A DNA stretch of 64,000 bases from Anaerohalosphaera lusitana (lineage in GTDB: Bacteria; Planctomycetota; Phycisphaerae; Sedimentisphaerales; Anaerohalosphaeraceae). The notes beneath the pieces were generated by a model that was not told the DNA's origin, did not search any database, and worked only from the letters and a program-made list of their open reading frames with translations. The stretch lies in the NCBI RefSeq assembly GCF_002007645.1, contig NZ_CP019791.1, positions 1,240,001 through 1,304,000 on the forward strand. Direction: 5' to 3'. Made by a program: the position numbers and the translations under genes. This document shows, piece after piece, positions 22,260 through 30,953 of this stretch (position 1 is the first letter of the stretch; each line of letters begins with the position of its first letter).

Positions 22260-23471
22260 TTGTTCTGGCATATATACAACATCCTGGCTCCGGTCGTAAT
22301 TCTAGCTCAATTGCTGTTCCTCGCGATGATGTTCAGCAACTACCGCTATGTCCTCAAAAAGGCTCCCAGGGAGCGAACCTCGTACACACCTGCAGCTTTA
22401 TTAACGGTCCCTTGCAAAGGCATTGACAACGCGTTCGACAGGAATGTCGCTTCGTTTTACGCACTTGATTATCCCGCATACGTTCTGCACTTCGTAGTTG
22501 AGTCCGAAGATGACCCTGCTTTCGAGCACCTGAACGCTCTCAGGAAAAAACATCTTGCCGGTTCCGACGTTAAGTATGTCCGTATCCTGGTGGCAGGGCG
22601 GGCCCAAAGCTGCAGCCAGAAGATACACAACCTGCTTTACTCCTGCGAAAATGCTCCAGATGATGTCGAAGTGTTCGCTTTCGCCGACAGCGATGCATGC
22701 CTTTCAAGCGATTGGCTGCGTCAGATAGTTTACCCGCTGCGCAAAGACAAAAACGGGGCCTCCACAGGCTATCGGTGGTTCGTCCCCCAAAAGAACAACC
22801 TGGCAACACTGGCCCTGTCTGCTATCAATGCAAAGGTCGCGCAAATGCTCGGCAACAGCCACTTCAACCAGGCATGGGGCGGTTCGATGGCCATCAAACG
22901 CGACACATTTTATGATATGAAGCTGGACGAGATATGGTCCAACGCACTCAGCGACGATCTTTGCCTTTCATGGGCCGTCAAGCAGGCCAAGAAAAAGGTC
23001 GTATTCGTTCCCGCGTGTCTGGTGGCCTCTTACGAACAAATGGACTGGCTCCAGCTCTTCGAATTCGCCCGCAGGCAATTCATGATCACTCGCGTAATTA
23101 TGCCCAAAACCTGGCTCTTCGGCCTTGCCAGCTCTTTATTCGCAACGCTCGGCGTATGGGCGGGTCTGGCGATCTCAATAGCGGCCTCAATTGCCGGAAA
23201 GGGCCATCTATGGCTGTATTGGACCGTACCGCTGGTGTTTGTTGCCTGCCAGATGATCCGCGCAATTACCCGGCAAAACATGATAAAGCGATTGCTCCCT
23301 GAAGACGCCCACACCCTCAAAGCAGCCCGATTTGCAGACATCCTTGGGACCCCCATCTGGTCCGTGCTTACGCTGATAACGATCCTCAGCTCCGCGGCAG
23401 GGCGTACCATCACCTGGCGCGACACACGCTATAAAATGATAAGTCCTACGCGCACTCACATCTCCAGGTGA
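22260..23471 (+). CDS. Membrane glycosyltransferase (GT21/ceramide glucosyltransferase-like)
   Basis: 403 aa with TTG start (AGGG 7 bases upstream). It has one N-terminal membrane helix (residues 8-25), a GT-A domain with VVESEDDP and FADSDACLSSDWL, NQAWGGSMAIKRDTF as acceptor motif, and an RRQFMITR element like the (Q/R)xxRW of processive enzymes. Two to three C-terminal helices lie around residues 285-390. This layout matches GT21-type enzymes that glycosylate membrane lipids. It is third in the kinase-phosphatase operon, 25 bases downstream, and might be regulated by them. Confidence 0.8.
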   Translation: MFWHIYNILAPVVILAQLLFLAMMFSNYRYVLKKAPRERTSYTPAALLTVPCKGIDNAFDRNVASFYALDYPAYVLHFVVESEDDPAFEHLNALRKKHLAGSDVKYVRILVAGRAQSCSQKIHNLLYSCENAPDDVEVFAFADSDACLSSDWLRQIVYPLRKDKNGASTGYRWFVPQKNNLATLALSAINAKVAQMLGNSHFNQAWGGSMAIKRDTFYDMKLDEIWSNALSDDLCLSWAVKQAKKKVVFVPACLVASYEQMDWLQLFEFARRQFMITRVIMPKTWLFGLASSLFATLGVWAGLAISIAASIAGKGHLWLYWTVPLVFVACQMIRAITRQNMIKRLLPEDAHTLKAARFADILGTPIWSVLTLITILSSAAGRTITWRDTRYKMISPTRTHISR

Positions 23472-23485
23472 TCTGTTTATTACCG

Positions 23486-24547
23486 CTATGCCTCGGGATT
23501 GTATTTGCCCTCGGGACCCACCAGGTAAACCCGATTCTTCCCGCTCCGTTTCGCTTCCAGCATCGCCATATCCGCCTGCTCGAACAGTTGTTCGACCGTT
23601 TGCCCGTCCCGGGGATATGAAGCGAGCCCGCCGCTGATAGTCAGCACACCCTTACCCTCGGGCCCCAGAAATTCATGCTTGGTCGCACTTATCTGCCTGC
23701 GGAATCTCTCAGCTATCTGGTATGCGTTGTCAGGATGTTCGCCCTTGCTGGGCCTCCTTCGCTCACCGCTCGCATCGACAGTCTCTTCGCCCAGCCTGTC
23801 ACCGGGTCGGTCCCAGAAAACAACAGCAAACTCATCTCCGCCTATCCTCGCGATCACATCATGCTCTCGACAGCAGTTCTTGATGACCTCGCCCGCTTCG
23901 ATCAGCACCTTGTCACCGACCGAATGGCCGTAGGCATCGTTGTAATGCTTGAAATTGTCAATATCGAAGACAAGCAGCGTAACCCATAGATCGAGTTCCT
24001 GCGCCTTTTTGAGTATCTGCCCGAGAAATTCCCGTACATACCGCCGGTTCTTCAAGTTGGTCAGATCATCCTGGATCGCCAGCTTCTCCAGCTCCCGAAT
24101 ACGAGCATCCTTCTGCCGGTCCACATCTGCATCTTTCGCAGACGTTCGTTCATAGCTTTCCGCCGTCTTCTCGCCGAATACCTCATCAACCTTCACAGGG
24201 CAGATCATATAATCATCTGCCACCCCGCCGCGGTTGACAGGTGTAGCGACCAACTGTCTCGCCTGAAATTCCTCATGCATCCTCGCAAGCAGAACGATCC
24301 TGGCTGAACCGTTCACTCGTCTGAGAGTTCTGATCGCAGATTCCAGTTTATTGGTAAAACATGACATGACTACGTAAATCGTTTCGTAAGGCTGATGCGC
24401 TGCCGCATTGATAGCGTCTAGCATGTTTTCACATCTCTTGAAGTCATGCTCCAGCGTTTGCTCCACATTCTCAAATGCCGCCAGAGGGTTGCCCACAAAG
24501 AGCACCTTCGAGGATCTGGCCGTACTATTGTCTTCTACAGTTTTCAT
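23486..24547 (-). CDS. Diguanylate cyclase with REC-like N-terminal domain
   Basis: 353 aa. Residues 1-125 resemble a receiver fold but lack a clear phospho-Asp pocket. A linker helix (RIRELEKLAIQDDLTNLKNRR) leads into a GGDEF domain with intact GGDEF at 236-240 and an inhibitory I-site RxxD at 227-230. It makes cyclic di-GMP from two GTP and should be product-inhibited. A Gly/Pro-rich insertion (about residues 245-273) follows the active site. The gene begins directly after the stop of the REC/FliM-like gene (TAGATG), so the two are coupled. Confidence 0.9.
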   Translation of the reverse strand: MKTVEDNSTARSSKVLFVGNPLAAFENVEQTLEHDFKRCENMLDAINAAAHQPYETIYVVMSCFTNKLESAIRTLRRVNGSARIVLLARMHEEFQARQLVATPVNRGGVADDYMICPVKVDEVFGEKTAESYERTSAKDADVDRQKDARIRELEKLAIQDDLTNLKNRRYVREFLGQILKKAQELDLWVTLLVFDIDNFKHYNDAYGHSVGDKVLIEAGEVIKNCCREHDVIARIGGDEFAVVFWDRPGDRLGEETVDASGERRRPSKGEHPDNAYQIAERFRRQISATKHEFLGPEGKGVLTISGGLASYPRDGQTVEQLFEQADMAMLEAKRSGKNRVYLVGPEGKYNPEA

Positions 24548-25060
24548 CTATACCGTCCCAAGTAAAGCATCAAGTTCGTCCTGGCTGATCACGATCTCCC
24601 GTTTCGTCCCAGCCTTTTTACCAGCAGTGTTTCCTTTTTGACACCTGGTCTTTTCTGCATCCATTTCCGGTTTGGCCTTACCATCACATGCCGTCAAGAT
24701 ATACTCCCGGAGGCTGGCTGTATTCTGGAATACCGGTACTCCATGAGAGATGACCTTACTTATCAAGCTCATCGATTTGGCAGCCCCCAATGTTCCGACA
24801 CATGCGATCCTGATGTTGTTGGCCAGGCAGAAATCGACCAGGGACATATTCCCCTCGCTAAGCTTCTCAGTATCCAACAGAACCATTGCTCTCCGTCGCT
24901 CGGTATCTACGACCTCGCCGGCCACCTCATACATGTCGCTGCAATAGGCACACCGTACCCCCAACTGATCGAGCATTCTGCCAAGCTCCCAGCGAATGTC
25001 CCCCCGCTGATTAGTCATAACAACCACGGTCATGCCGTAGCTGTTCATTTGCTGTTCCAT
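24548..25060 (-). CDS. REC-like protein with FliM-type C-terminal peptide
   Basis: 170 aa; ATG 25060 is preferred for its GGGAGA 5 bases upstream. Residues ~8-125 look like a degenerate receiver or NarL-type regulatory domain (MTVVVMTNQRGD, AMVLLDTEKLSE, ACVGTLGAAKS). A basic linker ends in ISQDELDALLG (158-168), close to the N-terminal motif of FliM that binds phosphorylated CheY. It is co-transcribed with a diguanylate cyclase, so it may dock to a receiver or motor component. Interaction is inferred only. Confidence 0.6.
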   Translation of the reverse strand: MEQQMNSYGMTVVVMTNQRGDIRWELGRMLDQLGVRCAYCSDMYEVAGEVVDTERRRAMVLLDTEKLSEGNMSLVDFCLANNIRIACVGTLGAAKSMSLISKVISHGVPVFQNTASLREYILTACDGKAKPEMDAEKTRCQKGNTAGKKAGTKREIVISQDELDALLGTV

Positions 25061-25221
25061 GTTTTCTCCCAAACTCAACACTACAGCATATTAAAAATCG
25101 GCCCAAAAGTCAAGATGCGGCATGTCCAAAAGCCTTCGCTCTAACGCATATCAACCATTTTACACATGCTGTACGTATAGTTATTGACATATCAGCTATG
25201 CCGTGATTGAATAATTTTAAA

Positions 25222-25384
25222 GGGTAGCTCTAATAATTGCTTTTGAGCGGCAAGTAGGAGATTTTTGCGTTTTGGCAAGGAAGACAAATCAGCTATAGTT
25301 GCAGCTAAAGCGGTTTTTGTCTGACGCCGCTCGGAATCAAAAAGATTCGCTTGACCGCCAAAATGAATTGTTAGAGGTGCCCTA
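25222..25384. mobile_element. MITE-like element, copy A
   Basis: 163 bases with imperfect terminal inverted repeats; 18 of about 23 positions match. The left end begins GGGTAGCTCTAATAATTGC and the right ends AATTGTTAGAGGTGCCC. It has no coding capacity. 120 of the first 131 bases match copy B at the end of the window. The interior, with GGCAAGG and GCGGTTTTTGTC, is related to copy C. It sits in the gap before the permease gene. Confidence 0.75.
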
Positions 25385-25418
25385 AAGATGCAGGTTCAAA
25401 ATAAGGGAGTCTCGATAA

Positions 25419-27272
25419 GTGCTTAAAAAAGAACTCGGTCTCATGCATGTCTTCTGTATCGCCTCAGGGGCTATGATCAGCTCCGGGCTTTTCGTGCTTC
25501 CAGGCATAGCTTTCGAAAAAGCCGGCCCCGCGGTAGTCTTCTCATACGCCTTCGCAGGCATTCTCGTCATACCTGTCATACTCGCCCAATCCGAGCTCGC
25601 TACCGCTATGCCTCGCTCCGGAGCCAGCTATTTCTTTGTAGAACGCAGCCTCGGCCCGCTGGCAGGCACCATCGCGGGCCTTTGCGTATGGATGGCAATA
25701 GCCCTAAAAGCCGCCTTCGCAATGATCGGCATCGGTGCACTGGCCAGCTTCTACACTGGTAACGAAAGTCAGGCACTCGTTAAGATCGTAGCTGTCGCCG
25801 CCTGCCTGTTCTTCATGGGCTTCAATCTCCTTTCCGCCAAGGGTTCCGGATCGATACAGGTATTTCTCGTGTTCGGCCTTTTGCTGATCTTGACCGCTTA
25901 TTGTTTCAGAAGTGTCCCCCGTATGGACGGCAGCAGCTATATGCCTTTCGCCCCTCAGGGTTGGAACGCGGTGCTCGCTGTTACCGGAATGGTTTTCGTC
26001 TCCTACGGCGGTCTCACCGGCGCCGTCGACATCGCCGAAGAGGTCCAGCAGGGGGGCAGGAATCTCCCCCTGGGCATGTTCCTGGCCTTCGCCATTGTCA
26101 ATATTTTCTACGTCGTAGTCGTTTTTGTAACCGTTGGAGTTACCAAGCCGGATCAATTGGCCGGTTCACTAGCACCAATCGGTCTCGGCGGCGAAGCAGT
26201 TTTTGGCCGCATAGGGCGGGACATCATAAACATCGCAGCATTTCTCGCCTTCGCCACCACCGCAAACGCAGGAGTCTTGAGCTCCTCGCGAACACCCATG
26301 GCCATGAGTCGTGACGGCCTTCTGCCCGGACTGCTTGCCAGGACCAGCCGCAGGTTCAAAACACCTTATATTGCGATCCTTTTGACCGGCAGTCTGATGA
26401 TCACCCTAATCGTTGTTTTTTCAGTTGAGGACCTCATCAAAACGGCTTCAACCATCCTCATACTCACATTCGTGCTCACCAATGCATCCGTCGTCATAAT
26501 GCGATTCTCCGGCATGCAGGCCTATCGCCCAAAATTCAAGATCCCGCTCAATCCCTATCTGCCCATAGTCTGCATTATCATCTACATCTTCCTCATCGTC
26601 GAAATGGGTATCGTGCCGTTGATCACGGCCGGTGTCTTTGCAGTCGCCGCAACGCTGTGGTATGTTTTTTACGTGCAGAAGAGGATCGACCGACAAAGTG
26701 CGATCGTCTATCTAGTCAAAAACATCGTATCGCGTCACATCGGCCGATCCGGCCTCGAAGAAGAACTTCAGCACATCGCTCTCGAACGCGACGAGATTAC
26801 CCCTGATCGATTTGACCGCCTTGTGAGAAAATGTCCCATAATCGATATCAAATCGAAGATCACCGCAAAACAGCTTTTCCACACCGCTTCAACTGAGATG
26901 GCAAAACGTCTTGACGTCGATGAAAAACACCTTTACCGCTTGTTCCTCGAAAGAGAACGCGAATCCGCAACCGTCGTACGTCCCGGCCTCGCGATCCCGC
27001 ACATCGTTGTGGAAGGGGACGGCGTATTCGACGTTCTGCTGGTACGCTGCAAAAAGGGTATCGTCTTTTCAGAGCTGCACGAACCTGTCCGCACCGCATT
27101 CGTTCTGGTGGGCTCGCCTGATGAACGCAACTATCACCTTCGTGCATTGATGATCATCGCCCACATCGTAAGCGAACCTGACTTCGAGCAGAGATGGTTC
27201 GCCGCCAAGAATATTGAACAGCTCCGCGACATAGTCCTTCTGTCCGGCCGGCAACGCGAACACAAAAAGTAA
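25419..27272 (+). CDS. APC-family amino-acid permease fused to a PTS EIIA-like domain
   Basis: 617 aa with GTG start and GGGAG upstream. Residues 1-420 form about twelve membrane helices of an APC transporter, with GAMISSGLFVLPG in helix 1 and RSGASYFFVERSLGP. Residues ~470-610 are a soluble EIIA type-2 (PtsN/fructose-like) fold with RPGLAIPHI, where His is the expected phosphorylation site, and ALMIIAHIVSEPDF. Fusion suggests transport regulated by phospho-relay or by EIIA interaction. It likely imports an amino acid or similar solute. No PTS phosphotransfer genes are visible nearby. Confidence 0.85.
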   Translation: MLKKELGLMHVFCIASGAMISSGLFVLPGIAFEKAGPAVVFSYAFAGILVIPVILAQSELATAMPRSGASYFFVERSLGPLAGTIAGLCVWMAIALKAAFAMIGIGALASFYTGNESQALVKIVAVAACLFFMGFNLLSAKGSGSIQVFLVFGLLLILTAYCFRSVPRMDGSSYMPFAPQGWNAVLAVTGMVFVSYGGLTGAVDIAEEVQQGGRNLPLGMFLAFAIVNIFYVVVVFVTVGVTKPDQLAGSLAPIGLGGEAVFGRIGRDIINIAAFLAFATTANAGVLSSSRTPMAMSRDGLLPGLLARTSRRFKTPYIAILLTGSLMITLIVVFSVEDLIKTASTILILTFVLTNASVVIMRFSGMQAYRPKFKIPLNPYLPIVCIIIYIFLIVEMGIVPLITAGVFAVAATLWYVFYVQKRIDRQSAIVYLVKNIVSRHIGRSGLEEELQHIALERDEITPDRFDRLVRKCPIIDIKSKITAKQLFHTASTEMAKRLDVDEKHLYRLFLERERESATVVRPGLAIPHIVVEGDGVFDVLLVRCKKGIVFSELHEPVRTAFVLVGSPDERNYHLRALMIIAHIVSEPDFEQRWFAAKNIEQLRDIVLLSGRQREHKK

Positions 27273-27284
27273 ACGCAATAAAAA

Positions 27285-27306
27285 TGCCCCGCCTTGTAAC
27301 GGGGCA
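27285..27306 (+). terminator. Hairpin after permease gene
   Basis: TGCCCCG / CGGGGCA with an 8-base loop, 13 bases after the stop. It is followed by no strong T run, so termination efficiency is uncertain. Confidence 0.5.
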
Positions 27307-27412
27307 CTGAAAGGTATTTAGCCTTCTAATCAATTATATGCTGCGACCGTTTGAGTACACGCAGATAACCAAAATTGATGAAAACCCTGCGTACACAGAA
27401 ATCGTGATACTT

Positions 27413-27580
27413 TCTAGAAGCCGTTTCAAAAATGCTTTTGGCTTCTCGGCGAGCAATTTTTTGTGCTGGCAAGGCGAGTAAAATTGGTAATAGTCGTAAC
27501 TATGACCGATTTTGCTCAACGCAGCCAGGCCAAAAAAGGGCCGCCGAAAGACAAATCTGAGTTTTGAAATAGCTTCTAAA
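27413..27580. mobile_element. MITE-like element, copy C
   Basis: About 168 bases with inverted ends: AGAAGCCGTTTCAAAA at the left and the complement of AGAAGCTATTTCAAAA at the right (14/16). It has no open frame of its own. The right end overlaps the end of the minus-strand phosphoribosyltransferase gene and provides its TAG. The interior is related to copies A and B. Confidence 0.7.
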
Positions 27581-28223
27581 CAGTGGCATGCACCAACTGA
27601 CTGCGCCACTTTTCCATTATGTCCAGTCCTTCCTGGTCGCCTACCTCACGCCATTGACGATAAACCTGCGGTATGGCCTTGAAGTATTTCGGCGTAGTCA
27701 GTACCACCGAATCCTCACCTACGTCTGCCATATCGTTCGCCATCTCGGCATTAGCCACCGGTGTGCCGATCACAAGCTTCTGTGCTCCCTTTTTCCTGCA
27801 CAGCATTGTCGCGGCCCTAATCGTACCGCCCTTAGCGATACCGTCGTCCACCAGGATCACCGTCTTCTGCCTTATGTCAGGCAGCGGTTCACCGTCTCTC
27901 AGTAGGTCTACCCTGCGCTGTACTTCTTCGCGTTCCATTTCGACGATCTTATCGATCGTTCTGTAATGCAGTGTCCGCCCCACATAAGGGAATATGAAAA
28001 TGCTGCCGTCTTCCGCTATCGCTCCAAAACCCGACTCGGGGTTCTTGGGATATGACAGCTTGCGTACCATCAGCGGACTGAAATCAGCATCGAGATATCG
28101 TGCTACCTGGTACCCTATCTCCATGCCGCCCATTGCAATTCCGAGAACGACACAGTCCTCATCTTTATATCTGTTTAGTGAAAGTGCAAGTCTTCGCCCT
28201 GCGTCTTCCCGATTCTGATACAT
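27576..28223 (-). CDS. Phosphoribosyltransferase family protein (1)
   Basis: 215 aa with a PRPP-binding loop VILVDDGIAKGGT at about residues 121-133, plus VLGIAMGGMEIGYQVA near the N-terminus. This matches the COG1926 group, whose substrate is unsettled. Soluble, no signal peptide. Its stop codon lies inside MITE copy C, so the C-terminus may have been altered by insertion. It is the last gene of a minus-strand stress cluster, which also holds a second paralogue at 28681-29367. Confidence 0.75.
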   Translation of the reverse strand: MYQNREDAGRRLALSLNRYKDEDCVVLGIAMGGMEIGYQVARYLDADFSPLMVRKLSYPKNPESGFGAIAEDGSIFIFPYVGRTLHYRTIDKIVEMEREEVQRRVDLLRDGEPLPDIRQKTVILVDDGIAKGGTIRAATMLCRKKGAQKLVIGTPVANAEMANDMADVGEDSVVLTTPKYFKAIPQVYRQWREVGDQEGLDIMEKWRSQLVHATV

Positions 28224-28289
28224 CGTTAGTCCTCCAATTCAATTTTAAATCTGTTGTTGTGTTCTTTGCTCATCCGTTGCTCAACTGGT

Positions 28290-28688
28290 CTATGCACCGG
28301 AAGATGATTTCTGCTTAAGTTCTGAAACCTTATCCACGTGAACAGTCAGCCGCTGTTCGCCCTTATAATATGCCTGCTCAGCGTCGAACATTTCCTGAGT
28401 TTCACCGTGCTCGCTGATCTCTTCGATCTTGCTGCACTGACCGATCAGTTGATATCCGTCCTGGCTCTGCTCGTTCCAGATCAGAACGGCAATGTGATCG
28501 TTCTGCTTAAGATCCATCAGCGTCTGAGGCCCGAAGCATCGTGTCAGATAGACATTGTCCTCAGCTCCAAGATCGATCTGCCCCGCAGCATCGACATGAG
28601 GCATACCCTGGTTGTCAACAGTCGCTATGCACACCGGCCCTACATTCGCTGCAAAGTGGACAGCCTGCTCAATTTTTTGTTTATCCAT
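28290..28688 (-). CDS. Pyridoxamine 5'-phosphate oxidase-like flavin protein
   Basis: 132 aa split-barrel flavin-binding protein. It has GPVCIATVDNQGMPHVDAAG near the start, then NVYLTRCFGPQTLMDLKQ and HIAVLIWNEQSQDGYQLIG. Stand-alone members of this size bind FMN or F420 and are general stress reductases rather than true vitamin B6 enzymes. It overlaps the paralogue phosphoribosyltransferase by 8 bases, so they share an mRNA. The C-terminus is Ser-rich. Confidence 0.8.
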   Translation of the reverse strand: MDKQKIEQAVHFAANVGPVCIATVDNQGMPHVDAAGQIDLGAEDNVYLTRCFGPQTLMDLKQNDHIAVLIWNEQSQDGYQLIGQCSKIEEISEHGETQEMFDAEQAYYKGEQRLTVHVDKVSELKQKSSSGA

Positions 28689-29367
28689 GATCTCTTCTCC
28701 GCTTGGCTTGTTCCGTAATGATTTTTAAAACCTGGTCATCGCTGACCTGGTCGAAAATCTGATAAAACCTTCCTATAGAACCGAAATAGGCAGGAGACCT
28801 TACGCAGATGATCTTATCAGCATCTTCCGCTATCCGTTCCAGCGAATCAGCAGGCCCTACAGGTACCGCAACTACTACCTCTGCAGCACCCTCTGCTTTC
28901 ACCGCCCAGACAGCCGCCTGCATTGTCGCTCCCGTTGCTATCCCGTCATCTGTAAGGATCACCGTCCTGCCGCCAACGTCCGACTTAGCAAGTATTTCGC
29001 GATACTGCTTTACTCGCGAGTTGATAACTTCCAACTGTTTTGCTTTTTCTTCTTCTATGTATCTTCGGCTTGCTCCTGTGATAGCTGCGAGCTGATCGTC
29101 CAGGATCAAATGTCCGTCTTCAGAAACCGCTCCGATCGCAAGCTCCGGGTTAGCCGGTGCTCCCAGTTTATGGGTCAGCACCACGTCCATCTGCACATCC
29201 AGCGAATTCGCAAGACAGTCAGCGATCACCACTCCGCCTCGCGGAATGCCCAGCACAAGCGAGTCGGAGCCGGAATATTCCTCCAGGTGCTCGACCAATG
29301 TTTGCGCTGCTTGCCTGCGATCGGTAAACGCTTCACTTGACGTCGAATATATTTCAGTCAAAGCCAT
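28681..29367 (-). CDS. Phosphoribosyltransferase family protein (2)
   Basis: 228 aa with PRPP loop VILTDDGIATGAT (about residues 128-140) and an N-terminal SLVLGIPRGGVVIAD typical of COG1926. The N-terminus also has AAQTLVEHLEEY. It shares the layout of the 27576-28223 protein but is only distantly similar. It may salvage or modify a base or nucleotide under stress. It overlaps the flavin protein and follows superoxide reductase by 67 bases. Confidence 0.75.
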   Translation of the reverse strand: MALTEIYSTSSEAFTDRRQAAQTLVEHLEEYSGSDSLVLGIPRGGVVIADCLANSLDVQMDVVLTHKLGAPANPELAIGAVSEDGHLILDDQLAAITGASRRYIEEEKAKQLEVINSRVKQYREILAKSDVGGRTVILTDDGIATGATMQAAVWAVKAEGAAEVVVAVPVGPADSLERIAEDADKIICVRSPAYFGSIGRFYQIFDQVSDDQVLKIITEQAKRRRDHG

Positions 29368-29434
29368 TCTTTCAGCTCTCTGTTAAACAGCCGCCGAATA
29401 TGCCCGCATGCAAAAGCTCTAGCAGCTAGAAGAC

Positions 29435-29839
29435 CTATTCGGTTATCTCGATAGGCGCCTTGCCCATCCATACTCCATGCAGATTGCAGTAAGCGAACGC
29501 CCGCAGATCACCATGAATATGATCCAGCGTCACATGCATCTTCATGACAGGCTCGGTTATCTGCGCCATAAAATCTATCCTGCCCAGGTATGTGTGCCCG
29601 GCATACAGTTCCATGAATTCAAAATGGTGCTTGGGTTCGTTCGGATGTTCTTTATACTTGCCGACCTCAACAGTCACTTCAAAGGTCTCACCCTTCTTGA
29701 CAGACTCCGGCGCTGTTATTACCGGCAGATGCTTCTTCTCCAGATCTGTCATGCTCTCTACATCTTGAGTGTTCTCAGGGACATTGATGCCGCAGAAAAT
29801 ATCATTCTCACATTTGCTTTCGCTCTTAACCAGCGTCAT
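29435..29839 (-). CDS. Superoxide reductase (neelaredoxin/desulfoferrodoxin type)
   Basis: 134 aa with the non-heme iron centre of SOR: Glu-Lys-Lys-His in LEKKHLPVI, two His in EHPNEPKHHFEF, and Cys-His in FAYCNLHGVW. The N-terminal desulforedoxin Cys domain is absent, so it is a class II type. It reduces superoxide to peroxide without making oxygen, usual in anaerobes. It overlaps the transglutaminase gene by 14 bases. Its presence supports an oxygen-sensitive host. Confidence 0.9.
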   Translation of the reverse strand: MTLVKSESKCENDIFCGINVPENTQDVESMTDLEKKHLPVITAPESVKKGETFEVTVEVGKYKEHPNEPKHHFEFMELYAGHTYLGRIDFMAQITEPVMKMHVTLDHIHGDLRAFAYCNLHGVWMGKAPIEITE

Positions 29840-30890
29840 TATTTCGTTCTCCTTCTAACATTATCTGAACATAACTCATTGTCGTTTCTTCAAATTCGAA
29901 CGCGGCCTCTACATCTTTGTGCTCGCGCCCGTCAATTTCTACATAAGGATAAATTGCGAAATTCAAAGGCTCGGCTTTTGACTCGGGCAGCCTGATATCT
30001 CGCCCTATGGTAAATGCCACTCTGTTCCGATCGAGTCGGCCAAAATATGCATCTCGTTTTCCGGGATTCTTGCTGGCTTCAGATGCATCTACTGGCAGCC
30101 ATCCCTTCTCATCTGTATAAAACTCCGCCCAGCAATGATAGCCCTCTATTACGCCCGCATCTTTGTCGGCAGGTAGCGGCAGGCCCATGATAAACCGTGC
30201 CGGAATGCCAAGTGCCCGCGCCTCCGCTATAAACAGAGAGTGAAAGTCAGTACAATTGCCTTTGCGAACATTACAGGCATACATCGCATCTCCTCGACCC
30301 CAACCTTCACCGCTTTTGTCATACTCCACCGTGTCAACAATGTGATTGTAGAGTATACGCGCCTTGGTCAGATCAGTGTAGCTGTTACCGGCCACCGAAC
30401 TGGCTTCTTCTGCTATCTTGCCGGTAGTGGGCAGCATTCTTGTTCCTGTAAGATATTTCCGTTCTTTCTCAGTCGTCAGCGGCCATCTGGATCCTTCCGC
30501 AGTCACCGGCGAAACATCATATCTTGTAACAAAATATCTCACTTGCACAGGCTCATCATTCGCGCGATATTCCTCAGTAGTTGTATTGATCAATATGAAC
30601 CTGTTTTCATACTCGGCCTCACTGACTATTTCGTAATCCCAGTCACCGGCTACCTCAAAACCATGAAGCGTCTGTCCTTCATCATCCATAGCAACCGGTA
30701 TGAAAATCTTCATAGGATTATTCGAAGCGGGCACACCGCTGATCTCTGCGGTGTACTCCAGTATCAACGTGCGCCCGCTGCCTGCTTCAGCAGTCGAAGG
30801 TCTGACTCGATATTGGATTATCACAATCACTGCGATTAATGCCAATATAGCAACCATCGCAAACGTAATGTAACGCCTTTTCTTTTTCAC
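29826..30890 (-). CDS. Transglutaminase-like membrane-anchored protein
   Basis: 354 aa. One N-terminal membrane helix (residues 7-26) is followed by a periplasmic beta-rich domain and a transglutaminase fold near residues 200-290. Catalytic Cys lies in RKGNCTDFHSLFIAEARALG, His in GYHCWAEFY, and Asp in WLPVDASEA. Bacterial members often cleave or cross-link proteins or are inactive scaffolds; here the triad is intact. It is co-transcribed with superoxide reductase. Substrate unknown. Confidence 0.75.
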   Translation of the reverse strand: MKKKRRYITFAMVAILALIAVIVIIQYRVRPSTAEAGSGRTLILEYTAEISGVPASNNPMKIFIPVAMDDEGQTLHGFEVAGDWDYEIVSEAEYENRFILINTTTEEYRANDEPVQVRYFVTRYDVSPVTAEGSRWPLTTEKERKYLTGTRMLPTTGKIAEEASSVAGNSYTDLTKARILYNHIVDTVEYDKSGEGWGRGDAMYACNVRKGNCTDFHSLFIAEARALGIPARFIMGLPLPADKDAGVIEGYHCWAEFYTDEKGWLPVDASEASKNPGKRDAYFGRLDRNRVAFTIGRDIRLPESKAEPLNFAIYPYVEIDGREHKDVEAAFEFEETTMSYVQIMLEGERNNDAG

Positions 30891-30953
30891 AAATTACCTT
30901 GTTATGTCAACTTTTTGTTAAAAGCAGTTTTATCACTGCCAACCGCTTCCCGA

